Shown piece by piece: positions 35,340 to 46,549 of a stretch of 64,000 nucleotides of DNA. The notes below the pieces were generated by a model. It was given only the letters and a program-made list of their open reading frames with translations. It ran no database searches and had not been told where the DNA came from. Position numbers and translations under genes: made by a program. How positions within the stretch are numbered: position 1 is the first letter of the stretch; each line of letters starts with the position of its first letter. Location of the stretch: the NCBI GenBank assembly GCA_021399435.1, contig JAJTUP010000149.1:19182-83181 (forward strand), written 5' to 3'. The DNA is from Diaporthe sp. PMI_573 (taxonomy: Eukaryota; Ascomycota; Sordariomycetes; Diaporthales; Diaporthaceae).

Positions 35340-37500
35340 ATGAGCCACGTGCTTGTCTGATGGGAGAAAACGGTGGTTGGAAAGACTGCTAGAGAGCGAG
35401 AAGTGGTGTAAAGTTATTATAGTCGGAATATTAGAAGGAGTTATATTCTAAAGGGCGGCGACGGAAATATAATGTACAGCCGGTACCCGTGTAGTTAATA
35501 CAAGCCCCTCGTCTCGGAGCTCCTCTGCTTTCAAAACCTTTAGATCTTTATGCGTAGGCAGTGGCCGTCTTAAATAAGACATAGTATATTCTAGGTAACT
35601 AGAATGACCAGCAATAATGGGAAAGTAAGCGTTAATACAGTAGAAGAATAATGGGAGATTGGGTATTTGTAGCGAAAATTCGGAATAAATGCGGCCCTTT
35701 TATAAGTACAGCCGGCTAGGGGAGACGTTTAGCTATGCCTGTTTAATCTCGACAACCCAAGAGTCAAGAAGACTACTAACATTAGTATGTCAACGATGCC
35801 TCCCAGGAAAGAAGCCAAACTTATCTAGCGCACTAATATATCTTTAGAATAAAATGTTTAAGTTTAAGATCGTGTCATTTCGTTAGTCATTCTGGGTAGT
35901 TTCGAGTAAAGGTACCCGACGAAATACTATATAGTACATACCCTAAAAGATAGAACAGGAGTTACAAGGTAGACCTCGCAATAACCTAGACTACCTATAT
36001 GATTGTAGGATGTGGAATATTGGTACGCAACTCCCTGAAGTCTGCCTTCTCTTGACCCTTAAATCACTGTAGCCCGCCCAAACTTTGAGACACTATCGCT
36101 AGTACTGTACCGAAATTGATCCCATTCAACGACGTGGCTCTGTGAACACAGTATCCAAAAGTTCAAGCGCAGAGGTTAGACTTATAGCACTAGAGTACAA
36201 GCAAAGCAAGACATACTAGGAAGAACTCTGCTTAGTCAGGAAACCGCGCGACCTGACCGAGACTCGTTCAATTTAAACGAGTCCTAATTCAATTGCTACG
36301 CATGCCAGCAATAGTATTACGTAGGCTCAGCCTCGTCTGGAGGTTCTAAAGGCACCCCTCGCGCTTTTGGTGAAGGCGCATGTAAGGCGTGGGTGCCGTG
36401 ATATGCGATTTACGAGCTAGTCGTACGGTCACGTCATTTTCACCATGACGCGAAGGGATGGGGCTGTTTATCCCAGCAGCATGGTGCGATACATTTGGCA
36501 ACGAGTTAAGCGCATGACCGGTTCACCATCTGCAGCTTGTGCGGGAAAGGACTTTCCTGTATTGCCGTACTCATCATAGCTCTCACCGCCTTTGCTGCCG
36601 CAGTTTAGCAGTGCCTGCTTTGGGACTATATGGGTCCTCTACGCCTACGTAGATATGTAGTGTCCAAGTAATCATTAGAATCCATAGAATTAGGGTCCAG
36701 ATCTTCGGGGGCCTGCTGAAGGCGACTCGACCTCAGAAGCCCAATCTCATATTGTGAAGGGGCTGCTTGAAGGATTCCTCCTGTCCAAGGCGGGGTAGGG
36801 GGCCGCCTATACGATCTCTTGCCCGGGGTAGCGGCCGAGCGGGATGTGGCGTCGGCCCCGCCTAACCCCAAGCTCAACGTCGCCGACGAGGTCGATCACT
36901 TTGTGCACCCGACGCTGGTGTGTGTCTGCAAGCAGTTCCTGGAGCTGGCGATCTCGATCAACACCCGTGCGGTAGAGGCCGTGGAATCTGGGATGAGACT
37001 GCCCAAGAGTCTCCGGCTTGAGTCACAGATAAAGCACCTCAGAACGTTGCCCTATACAGCAAGCGTCGCCTCTTTGATCTCTTGTATCCGAGCCTCGGAA
37101 GTGCGACTTGCATTAAACTCCAACGCCGGCCTTGTGGCCTAGACTACCCTCGGGCACGACTGGGTCTTCCGCGTCGCAATATGCAATAAGCGCGTGGATT
37201 GCTACGGTTCTTCGCTGCAGTCCTTCACACGCTGGAAGTGGAGTGATTCTACATAGAGGCTGATCCGTGATGCTGTTAAATGAACCTGGTGACAAATGTT
37301 GGTATCAGGTTAGCATGCCTCTATGGTTAGAAATCTACTTAAGCTACCTTATGATGGGACAGATATGTCAAATGCTATTTATATTTCCTTCACCCGGATG
37401 TCGATAACAGACAATAACGGGTACATCTTTGTCGAAAGTGTGTAGACTAAAAGGCAGCACTCGGTAATGTGAAATAACGCTGGCCGCGGCAACAGAATCA
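35340..37500. other. Gene-poor stretch with short GC-rich ORFs
   Basis: A 107-codon plus ORF (36819-37142) contains a plausible helical segment (VADEVDHFVHPTLVCVCKQF) but no recognised domain; it could be an exon of something lost. A short stretch at 36456-36500 matches DNA at 8346-8385 inside the TIR element. Confidence 0.4.
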
Positions 37501-37505
37501 AGGAG

Positions 37506-38065
37506 CTAGATGTCTATCCTCCTCATTACCGTCGCTACTAAGTACAATATTATCTTTTTCGCCAAGGTCTCGCCAGGGCACCTCGAGGACCCGCCTCCGA
37601 AGGGAAACCAGTGTCCCTGGATACCACTGGTTACAAGCTGTGCCTTGCAATCGTCCTCCGCTGTCCTCGGTCTATTAGGTAGCGCGGGGACACCTGACTG
37701 GCGAAGGGGCCCACTCTGGGGCTCGTCGGGGTACCTCAGGAATTGCTCTGCCCAGAAGCTGTCAACTGGGTATGCGGGCCTTATCGCCGAGAGCAGTGGA
37801 CCAGTGTTCCAAAATGACTCGTCGAGACCACTATCCTAGTTGGTGGACACAACTAAGTTATCGCGCCCAACCTGCCGGCCTCCTGTAAGATAGAAATCGG
37901 AACCAGGGTACCTCCTACCTACGGCTCCTGCAACATAAAGTCTCAGGGTCTTATAGTAGACGGAGTTTAACAGGGGCGCTCTTATGAGTTTGTCAATATC
38001 AGGCTCCCCGGACCCTGAGCACGCGGCGGCTATCTCGGATTCAATCCGACCTGCAAGGTTCCTAC
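37506..38065 (-). pseudogene. Second cytochrome P450, C-terminal fragment
   Basis: A minus frame of about 186 codons with one TAG (near 37840) ends at 37506. It shows a K-helix region SVYYKTLRLYVAGAVGRR, where the ExxR Glu is replaced by Lys (AAG), then DSFWAEQFLRYP (PERF/W-like region) and the haem-binding loop FPFGGGSSRCPG with the axial Cys intact. The GGGSSRCPG form and the LLNSVY...LRL context recall CYP7/CYP8-like fungal P450s; that is an impression. The splice-like TTATCCAG just before the first codons suggests an exon boundary; upstream exons were not found. It is less mutated than neighbouring DNA. Confidence 0.75.
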
Positions 38066-38248
38066 TTTTCCCTGGATAATTTGGGAGGAGACAAATCAGG
38101 CAGTGTCTCTGTGCGTGCGGCCATTATGTGCACAGTTTCTTTGTGGGATGATGGCATGCCCATACTTCCCATGTAGGTTGTTGTAAATATCGACTTTAAA
38201 ATATTTTCCGCATATATGTTGAGCCTCTGCTTAAAATATAATCATAGT

Positions 38249-38269
38249 GGCGGTCCGAGGCGGACCGCC
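38249..38269. repeat. Perfect palindrome GGCGGTCCG-AGG-CGGACCGCC
   Basis: Two 9-base arms around AGG. It could be a short transposon end, a hairpin, or a binding site with inverted CGG/CCG half-sites as used by fungal Zn2Cys6 regulators. Position alone does not decide. Confidence 0.6.
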
Positions 38270-38829
38270 TAGTTTCTCGTCTTATAATGTAGGGTGTTGC
38301 ATTATATGTTGACAGTAAGGTCATCAAGACCTGCGTACCTACAGCTTATAAGGCAATATAGTTTGCTGTGCTTTTATAAACAGTCTAACGTTAATGCTTT
38401 CTCTCGGGACTTAGATTGTGCTAAGACATAGATTCTGCTGTGGTTGCTCTTCCACTAGGCAGAATATAAGAAACGCGTCCCTTGTAATGGCTGGACCTGT
38501 TAGCATTAACCTACCTAGTTGCAGCAGCAGTACTTGCACGGTTTCTACCGCCAGGAAGGAACGTGTTGAATGATAATTAGCGCCAGAGCTTAACTAGTGG
38601 CTGAGAATAAGTCCCTTTTGCAACATTAGCCACAATGCGACAAGATACTGTTTTGGCCCCTAGAGCCCTTACAGACACTGATATTAGCGTGGGTGGGTCA
38701 GACTTGGCATGTCTAGATATACTAGTAGGGTACTGGGGTAGACAAGTCTTAGTGAGCTTGGAGGCAGCGTAATGCTAGTAAAGTACCTAGGTATTGTATA
38801 TCCTAGCGCCAGTGATACTCCACCCGCCC

Positions 38830-41426
38830 AGCCGCCCCACCCTTTAACCTCCTCGGGGCCGTAACCTCTCTCTGATCCCCGAGAAGAATGCAGGTCTCCT
38901 AGTCCCTATCACCTACCTGGGTACTAGAATTCCTAATGACACCCCCATTAGCTTTAAGACAGTAGTCTTAATACTGCTATAGACTATGTCTTTACAGAAT
39001 GTCAGACATAAAACTTATTAATTATCTAATCCACTTATTGTCTAAATTTCTTTCCACAGCATAGACAGGAAAGCATCAGCCGTACAGCTTTCTTTAATAC
39101 TTTCGCGCTGCCTCTTTCTCGCCTAGTAACAACACATTCTGCATTTTCCTCAAGTCTAGTTTCAAGACCTGGGTGGCATATTATATTGTCAAGCCAACAA
39201 CAGTAAACGCTTATAGGCAAGCCTATTGGCGTCGACAGTTTGGTACATTAGACTGCCTGCCGGTTGGTAAAAAGAAGAGGCTGGCGGTAAAGGTTAACAA
39301 GATGCCCCCCCATCTAATAGTTACAAGCCTCGTCCTTTTAATAAAGCAGGAAGCTTAACCAACTGACCCGGCTACTGTTAATCTAGTACCTTCCAAATGT
39401 CCTCGTACAAAACGTAAAGACTTTGTTTTATTATTATCCCCAGCATACCCGGCTCCTAGCTATCCTCAGCTATTTAAGGACGGTTCTAGAACAAGTACTG
39501 ATCTTGCTCAACCAGCCGACTCAACTATTAGCAGCCTCGCGCCTATTTGGACTCCTTGTATATCTCCTCCCAGATCCCTCGTCGTGGAGACTATATACTA
39601 ACAAGCATCTTACAGGACAACAAGCCTTCATGCCAACATATTTATCAACTAATCCTTCCCCAAGGTCCTTACAAGTATTTACCAACCTCTTGTATAGGGC
39701 TACCTTCTATTAACTATCAGGTACCATTGCTTAAAGCCCAAGCGACCCGGTACCGTGAGTGTGTGTCTATAATACTGGTGCCTTGATGCCTGCATAGTTA
39801 CAGTAGGATTGCACCCTTTATAAATCTTTCGGCAACTACGCTTGCCTACTGTGTAGAAGACTAAGCGGCCGCCACTTTCATAACGCCTGTAATGTCCTTA
39901 AGCGCCCAATAAACAAGAAAGGACAGAGGGCGATAAGCAGCCCTAACCTAATGCTCTCAGCTTCCAAGATTCTGGCAAAGGATTAGATAGACTGCCGGCC
40001 TTGTATTACCAACCATAATTAGTTAGCCAAGGTAACCCGAAGTTTAATGTCATGCATGTCCCATAGCTTCCCCCTTCATTTTCTACCTAGCAGATAACTT
40101 CTGCTTTTACTACTACTATACCACGGCACTTGCGCTGCGGCCTAAATCAGCCCCTATCCGACCATCCTTCTACCCCTTCTGCTTTAGCTAGACAAGTTAA
40201 TACTGTTCCCTCAATAACCACTGGCAAAGACGATGCCCACTCTTCTTTTAACATACTAGGTTCCTTCTACTACTGCTGCCACTGCCGCTGTCGCTTCTGC
40301 CACTACTGCCACTGCTGCTGCTTTTATCGCCCTCATTCTAACCCTTGTCCTCTTCCTTATTCTCCCTATCGTCATCCTTATTGCCATTACTATCTAGTAT
40401 AGTAAAGTTAATAGGGAAGTCAAGGAAAGCCTTAGACAAGAAAGCCTTAGGCAGGGAAAGTTTTATTACTGTAAATATCTTTGGTTTTTAGTATTTCCTA
40501 TTATACGTCTTTAGATGGCGCATTTAGGGCACATTCTATATAGTACTTATACGCATAAGATACTCTATAGCGTAGACTATAGTCTGCAAGCATTTTATTA
40601 CCTTTATCATTACCTTTATAATTTATAAGAGATCTTAGGAAGAAACATCTAGCTGTATGACCGGTAATCTCCGTAACTTTAATTGTAATTTAATTCGGCG
40701 GCACTCTTTGCTGCTAGGAATGTTTTCAGTGCCGCTACCAGCATGCTTATTAACGTCTCTCGAGCCATAATCGTCGGAAATATACTCGATATTAACATGT
40801 TTAGTACTGGTATTTTCCGCCTTCTGGCTTCCTCTGTCGGAGCCAGGGCTGGCAGAAAAGTCGCCATCCTTATCTATACCGTTTTAGATAATAACGGCGT
40901 TATCGGTACCGGCCTTACCTTTGGCAAAACTGTCAGAGTTGCTGACAATAACTGGCAAGGTTACGAGCTTTAAAGTATAGCTACTCTTAAGTAAACAATA
41001 GCTTGAGCAAAAGTTTATATCCAGACAATCCTGGTATTTATAGTGTAGATTAAACAGCCTAGTTTGGCAAACCTTATAGAGAGGTATTTAAAGTACCGTA
41101 CTAAGCATCTGGCGTGCTTCCTTGTTATTAACCTCCCTGAGATTCTGCCCCAGGGTATCCTTGTCTGCCTTGTTGTTAGCCTTGTTATAACTTAGCGCTA
41201 GCTGCTTGTAACTATTATACTGCTGCTAATCTGGGATGTTTGTTGTAATTAAGGGCTCTACTATTTTAAATGTATGCCCTGGATGCAAGATCGCCGAGTT
41301 AATGAAGCAACTAAGGCAGAAATAGATATCTAGACATATCTGGTACTGCTGCCTTGGCTGTTTATCGACAACGCTTAAGTAGAGCCTGCAGGTATACCCC
41401 TTGTCTGGGCCTGATAAATTAGACAT
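38830..41426 (-). pseudogene. Very long unknown gene, one frame of about 860 codons, RIP-degraded
   Basis: From ATG 41426 (MSNLSGPDKGYTCRLYLS) one minus frame can be followed without a frameshift to about 38830, interrupted only by TAG, TAA and TGA codons explicable as Q or W. Parts in order: a Cys-containing N-terminal region (LDIYFCLSCFINSAI); a hydrophilic middle (SPGSDRGSQKAENTSTK, IEYISDDYGSRDVNKHAG); an acidic then Ser/Gly-rich linker (40,250-40,370; NKDDDRENKEEDKG, SSSSGSGSSGRSDSG); a second globular part (YRPLSFLVYWALKDITGV, IIDTHSRYRVAWALSNGT, RRGIWEEIYKESK, SRLVEQDQYLF); and a Cys cluster near 39,130 (GKCRMCC). No polymerase, transposase or kinase motif is recognised. The antisense ORFs at 39423-39713 and 40130-40402 are shadows. 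Confidence 0.55.
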
Positions 41427-41509
41427 AAAGGCACCTAATCTACCAGGTTTGGCTATGTCTAGAATTGTGCTCGCCCCTTTTATTCCAGGCTTACTTGTCC
41501 TTAGGCTAA

Positions 41510-41745
41510 AACTTATATATTAGAAAGGGGGCAGTAATGTAGATGAGGTACAAGGCGCCCCCCCCTGCTTGCTGCAAACTACAAATAGCTAATCTCAACC
41601 AGTTGGCCAGTGCTGCACTATAGCCTAATCTCTATAAGTAGGTTAATATATTTAATCTTATCTAGAACCTCTCTATCTTACTATGTTGTTGACAGCCAGC
41701 TAGTCGTTATTACTAATATAATCTAACCATGGCGTTATTATTTAA
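41510..41745 (-). repeat. Inverted copy of the repeat at 52925-53160
   Basis: Read on the minus strand, this aligns along about 235 bp with 52925-53160. Shared blocks include the reverse complement of GCCAGCTAGTCGTTATTA, CAAACTACAAA, AATCTCAAC and TAGATGAGGTACAAG. It is a member of a dispersed, diverged family. Confidence 0.65.
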
Positions 41746-42049
41746 TATTACTTAAGAACTCTAGTATAAGTATATGCGTAAATAAAAGTTAGATATCGAA
41801 ATAAAAGAGTTAGGTATCAAAATTAGAGTATTTTCTAATGTCTCTAAATAATACTTGTTATATCTAAATGTAAGTCTGAAACCATGGAGGTAGCTGCTGT
41901 TGACTGTGGTGTTTATCCTAAGTGTAAGCTTCCGGGAAACTTTACAGATTTCTAATAACTCTACCTTCTATACTGATTTTCCTTAGATTGGTATAATAAC
42001 GAGATCGTTATTAACTACGAAAGTAATGAGATACGACCTATTAATATAC

Positions 42050-42720
42050 GCCCTATTGCCCTATTATTAGCATCGGCCGAAAACACGTTACCTCTATTAT
42101 TAAACATTAAGCACTTTTAATGCTGCGGGAAATAATTCTCTACCAGTAAAGAACTCATTTCCTATATATGCTGCAAATATAATGAGGAAAATAAGTGCCC
42201 TGCTAGATATTATAAATATGTTGCTACTGAGCAAGGCCTTATCAAGAAATATATTAGGGTTAAATCTATACTTAAAATGAAGCATCGGTTTGCAGCTATA
42301 GTACGATACATTAGGGTACGATTCTACCGCTATAGTAATTGTAATTATGCTTTTCAAATGACGTGGTTATCTAGCTTATAAGTACATTAGAGAAGGGGAA
42401 GTGCATGTTTTATATAATATTTAAAATCATTTCCTTTCGGTAAACTTGAGTTTGAGGATAAAGAAGAGGATAGCAAACTAGAGGTAGAGGATAATACCAC
42501 TATATCTACGGTCTGCGGCTAGCGTAGTATTATCTAGCATGGTTACTTGCGAGGATTATATAGTTTTTAAGACACCTAGACTGAAATATAGGTAATAGAG
42601 ATAGATATTTAATAGGTAGGATGATGAAAATCATGCCTCTACTCGTTATGGCACCTTATGGCTTTATAAATTTATCCGATCTATAGAGACCACAGTAGAA
42701 ATATCCAGATGTTGTGGTAA
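42050..42720 (+). pseudogene. Zinc-finger-like unknown gene fragment, degraded
   Basis: A plus frame with scattered TAA/TAG reads CCGK-FSTSKELIS followed by CCKYNEENKCPARYYKYVATEQ, then a Lys/Arg-rich helix and an acidic patch (EFEDKEEDSKLEVEDN). The spacing CGKxFxxxxxL followed by a Tyr (a likely mutated His) resembles a C2H2 finger but does not fit perfectly. The opposite strand has an open hydrophobic frame (42100-42357), which is what antisense of a hydrophilic gene gives. Tentative. Confidence 0.35.
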
Positions 42721-42839
42721 TAGGCAGCGGTGGCTACGCTGGCTCTAAAGCATGTACCGCGGCTGCCTTTTCTAATGCTTATACTACCCTCGTTACTCCA
42801 AAGCTTAACACCCTTTTATAATCTTTGCATTGAAGCACC

Positions 42840-43015
42840 TCTTGAATCTCTTGTTAGAAGACTGTTAGCGGGGTATTGGGCTTAACTATCTCCTCGAGAA
42901 GGTTTAGATTAATACTGTTGCTTTTTCAAGAATGTAGCAACTGTCTATATATTTAATAGCTAGGCTGTATCGCAGCTAGCTGGCTGGCCGAGATACCCAG
43001 CCTTGCTCTTACTGG
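42840..43015 (-). repeat. Inverted arm matching 43395-43560 and 51573-51740
   Basis: Its reverse complement shows AAGGCTGGGTATCTCGGCC, TTAAATATATAGACAGTTGC and TTCTCGAGGAGA, all present in the plus-oriented copies. With 43395-43560 it forms a fold-back structure around a 380-bp centre. Confidence 0.7.
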
Positions 43016-43159
43016 TGGTTAAAGTAGTATCTACCTCGCGTAGAGCAGGGACAGGTGCCTGCAAGCTGTAGTCATGGAGGGGACAAGGCCTGCAAGGTAA
43101 TAATAGGATGGCCTGCAACTCTATTAGTTGCCTTTTATACCCTGGCATTACTGGAAGCA

Positions 43160-43820
43160 AGCTCTACCTACTATAATCCTTCTAGACGTGTCTTGGGGAG
43201 CTACCGTTCCATCTGCCGCCCTGCTAGGCTTAAACCTATCACGCAAGGCGACGCCTGTGTCCTGTAGTCCGCGAAATGGCTGTGCCGTAAATATGCCTAC
43301 TAGTGAGTGACATACTCTTGATCTAGTCATGCTTAGAAACCTGCTATTTCGTGTAGCATATCCTCTATCTGCACAAGGTAGATACCGCTTTAAACTCTAG
43401 TTAGAGCGAGTAGAAGTTCCGGCCGGCTAGTTAGCTGTGGCACAGTCTGGCCATCAAATATATAGCAACTTGCTACACTCTAAAAAGCAACTATTAACCT
43501 AACTCTTTTCGAGGAGACGGTTGAGCCTAATGTCCTGTTAATAGTCTTCTGACTCGAGAGGTGCCCGTACTTGGTTGCCCAAAACTATGAGACGGTACAA
43601 AGAGGGATCAAGATGGGCCTCTTTGCCTTACCTCCGGGATGTTTCTAAAGTAATCTTTATAAAGCCATAAGGTGCCCTGGCGAGTATAAGCAAGCATGAT
43701 TATCATATTCCTGCCCGTTGAATATTATTGTCTCTATTACCTGCATTTTAGTCTAGGTGTCTTGAGAACTATACAAAATCTATTATAAGTAACTGTGCTG
43801 AAAGACTTATACCGGCTGTA
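43160..43820 (+). repeat. Diverged direct repeat, copy A
   Basis: Aligns with 51300-52020 over about 660 bp. Shared blocks include GGGAGCTACCGTTCCATCTGCCGCCCTG, CGAGGAGACGGTTGAGC and ATAAAATCTATTA-type motifs. The translated match (YRSICRPARLKPI against YQTICRPGGLRSI) suggests it once encoded protein on the plus strand. Confidence 0.7.
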
Positions 43821-45300
43821 GCACAGCACTGCTGGCTGAGGTATAGATTGTTGCGGGAGACCAACTTATGCTTTACCTGTACCGGTGCCCCTTTCTAATA
43901 TATAAATAGCTAGATTAATACCTGTATAATGCTATATAGACAAGGTTGTAAATGGTAATATACCTTTTGCTTCTAGCATATGGTGCTACTTTAAAGGGAT
44001 TAATTAGGCAATCTTAATAGCTTGGCTTACTTAGATTTCATAGGTATAAGATTGCATTATTGTCTTTCTGGAAAGCTAAGGGTATTGAAATTAGCTGTAT
44101 GCATAACAGCAAGTTTGTTGGGGCTGTAATGGTGCTAATCTAATACTTCTCGGGAGATATAAGGGGCTTAATGACGCCAGCGGTCTTTTGTACAAGGTAT
44201 GACTGTTTGCCACCGCAATGTGCGATCGTTGCGGTCTTTGTAACCTTAGGCTTACTTAGAAAGTCTATTACCCCGCAACAGCTACACCTCTAGAGACAGA
44301 CCACACCAACTCTTTCAGCTCCTACGCGACTACCTGCCTAAATGAGCCAAGTGACCAATGAGCTAGTGTGCGTGACAAAGGCTTACATAGCATGGCGTAG
44401 TCGTATAAGTTACATTGTGTATAGAGCTGTCCAGAACTAGGATATCTGCTTTTTCCTTGGCTTATAATGTCTAAACCCCTACAGCTGACTCTGTTTGTTT
44501 TAGCATTAAGCTACATGTAGCAGGCTGTCTAAGCTGTTGGTGTCTATAGTGTTTGTAGTGTCTTATGTATGTATTTACTGTATAGTTGATCCCCTGTTGT
44601 TTCATCTAACAGAGACCTCTGCGGCTATACAAGCATGGGCCTATTAAAGTACTGGTGGGAGGTTTTTGGTATATTTTAGAGGTTGTATATACTAAAACTT
44701 ACCTACCAGTACTTATTTATATCTTTGCTAGAGATACCCTATAGTCATCTATAGTCGAAAAAAAATCATTATCTTTAGCTGTTATCTAAGTATGTCTTTA
44801 TCTTGATACAACAGTAAAACAGGTTACCAGCATAACTTTGACTTAGCTCTTAAGGTGCTCCTAGAGAATGATAAACAAAATATTTATAACCTTATTGAAT
44901 CGCTATAGTAGGCTAAAGAGAACCATAGAGTGTGCTTGTATAAAGGAGCTAGAGATAGGCTGGTTAACAAATATTAGCATGTCGAAGCCCTTTATGCTGT
45001 TTATTTACTTGTCTTCTAATAATATCTCAAACAGTAGGATGGTGGTAATTAAATGCGGTTTAATAACATCTTGACAGAGGGTTAGAAGCGCCTGTAGGCT
45101 ATAAGGACTGTTACTGACTTATGGGAGGTAGAATTGATGTATCATTATGGTTTTCTCTCAAGGCAAAGGAAATACTGCGACATACTTTGCGTAGCCGTAA
45201 AGAAAGTGAGGAGGTGGGAAGAGGCTGTGGTAATCTTAAATTAATGTATCTACTAAAGAGCATAGCCTAGTAAAGATAGGTAGACATTAAAGGTAAAAGA

Positions 45301-46545
45301 CTACATTAATCTGATTAAATAATGCGATTTAGCCAAGCTTCGGTCTAGTAAATATCTAAAGGTTATTGTATTAAATCTAGAAGGCTTTGGTCTGGACAAA
45401 TATAGGCTCTTTGTGTGGGAGAAATGGGTGGAGAAAAACACTAATTCGGGCAAAGCCGTATACTGATTAACATAACCTTTAGTATTATTACAAGATATCT
45501 AGCTATTACCAGCCCAGCCAGACTAGGATATGCCGTTGCCCCCATTATTAACACTATTGCCAGCATCGTCACAAGGCACCCAGCCATTGCCAGCCTAGCC
45601 AGACTGGGATATGCCGCTACCATAATTATTAATACTACTGCCAGTATTGTCACAAGGCACCCAGCCATTGCCAGCCCAGCCAGACCAGGACACGCCATTG
45701 CCCCTATTATTAATACTACTGCTAGCATCGTCACAAGGCACCCAGCCATTGCCAGCCTAGCCAGACTGGAATACGCCGCTATTCTAATTATCAACACTAC
45801 CGCCAGCATTGTTACAAGGCACCCAGCCATTACCAGCCTAGCCAGACTAGGATACGCCGCTACTCTAATCATCAACACTACCGCCAGCATTGTTACAAGG
45901 CACCCAGCCATTGCCAGCCTAGCTAGACTGGGATACGCCGCTACCCTAATTATCAACACTACCGCCAGTATCGTTATAAGGCACCCAGCCATTGCCAGCC
46001 CAGCTAGACTGGGATATGCCGCTACCCTAATCATTATCGTTGACTACTATTACCTTGCCTCCACAGTAGTTACTAGAAGTCAATAATGTTAAGCATACTT
46101 CCTCTGCAACGATAGCTTTGCCTTGTATTTCGTTATTATACTAGTACTTGCTAGTTGAGTGCGGAAATTTGTCTTTATTGCCTTGATTCGTAATAGCGCC
46201 ATTACCCTTCTAGCTTCTATTAGTAGAGTCTGTAACTGTCTTATTTTTGCCTTAACTAACATCCCGTCGATTATAATTAAAGGCCAGGGTAGAAGCTGAG
46301 GAGGTTAAGGGTACTCTGTTATCTCTATTATTACCTACCCGGTATTTATTAGCTGAAGCTAGGGATGCTTCCTTACCTTTAATGTTATCTTGGCCGTTAA
46401 CCTTCTATTTTTCATCTTTAGACAGTTTCCTAACCTTGATACTATCTTTACCATTGCCTTTCTAAACATTAGTAGAGGCTTAGAAAGTAAAAAGGGCAAG
46501 TCCTAGATGTGTCTTCTCGGCGAAAAAATAGAAGGTTTTTTATCC
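45301..46545 (-). pseudogene. Unknown Gly/Asn/Ser-rich repeat protein with 27-residue tandem repeats, degraded
   Basis: One minus frame (stop TAG at 45301) reads, upstream to downstream: a hydrophilic N-terminal part (KGNGKDSIKVRKLSKDEK, NKYRVGNNRDNRVPLTSS, NGAITNQGNKDKFPHSTS), then about seven 27-codon units, each with the core WAGNGWVPC followed by an NNAGGSVDN-like stretch, then a short tail. Stops inside the units sit where other units have Q or W, fitting RIP. Two other frames across the repeats are fully open but give hydrophobic, low-complexity strings; I regard these as shadows. Function unknown; repeats of this kind occur in secreted or adhesive proteins, but no signal peptide was located. 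Confidence 0.45.
45480..46035 (-). repeat. 81-bp minisatellite, about 7 copies
   Basis: The unit contains CACCCAGCCATTGCCAGCC on the plus strand and recurs every 81 bp. Copies differ mainly by transitions. The length is a multiple of 3, so copy changes keep the frame. Confidence 0.9.
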
Positions 46546-46549
46546 CCTT

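Larger units (their letters stand above)
42721..45300. other. Repeat-rich region, no assigned gene
   Basis: It holds the diverged repeats described separately. The frame VVVIGSGGYAGSKA at about 42712 looks like a nucleotide-binding loop, but no enzyme follows it. Confidence 0.4.

Noticed and set aside
40130..40402. Cys/His-rich plus-strand ORF, metal-binding-like
   Set aside because: It is the antisense of a Ser/Gly/acidic linker in the long minus-strand gene; the Cys run comes from complementing AGC/GGC-type codons.
42711..42790. Rossmann-like GSGGYAG motif
   Set aside because: A stop follows within 40 codons and no flavin- or NAD-binding domain continues in any frame.
45441..46034. 197-codon hydrophobic repeat ORF on the minus strand
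   Set aside because: It is an alternative frame of the 81-bp minisatellite. A third frame gives the hydrophilic repeat that joins a long coding-like region, so the hydrophobic reading is judged a shadow.
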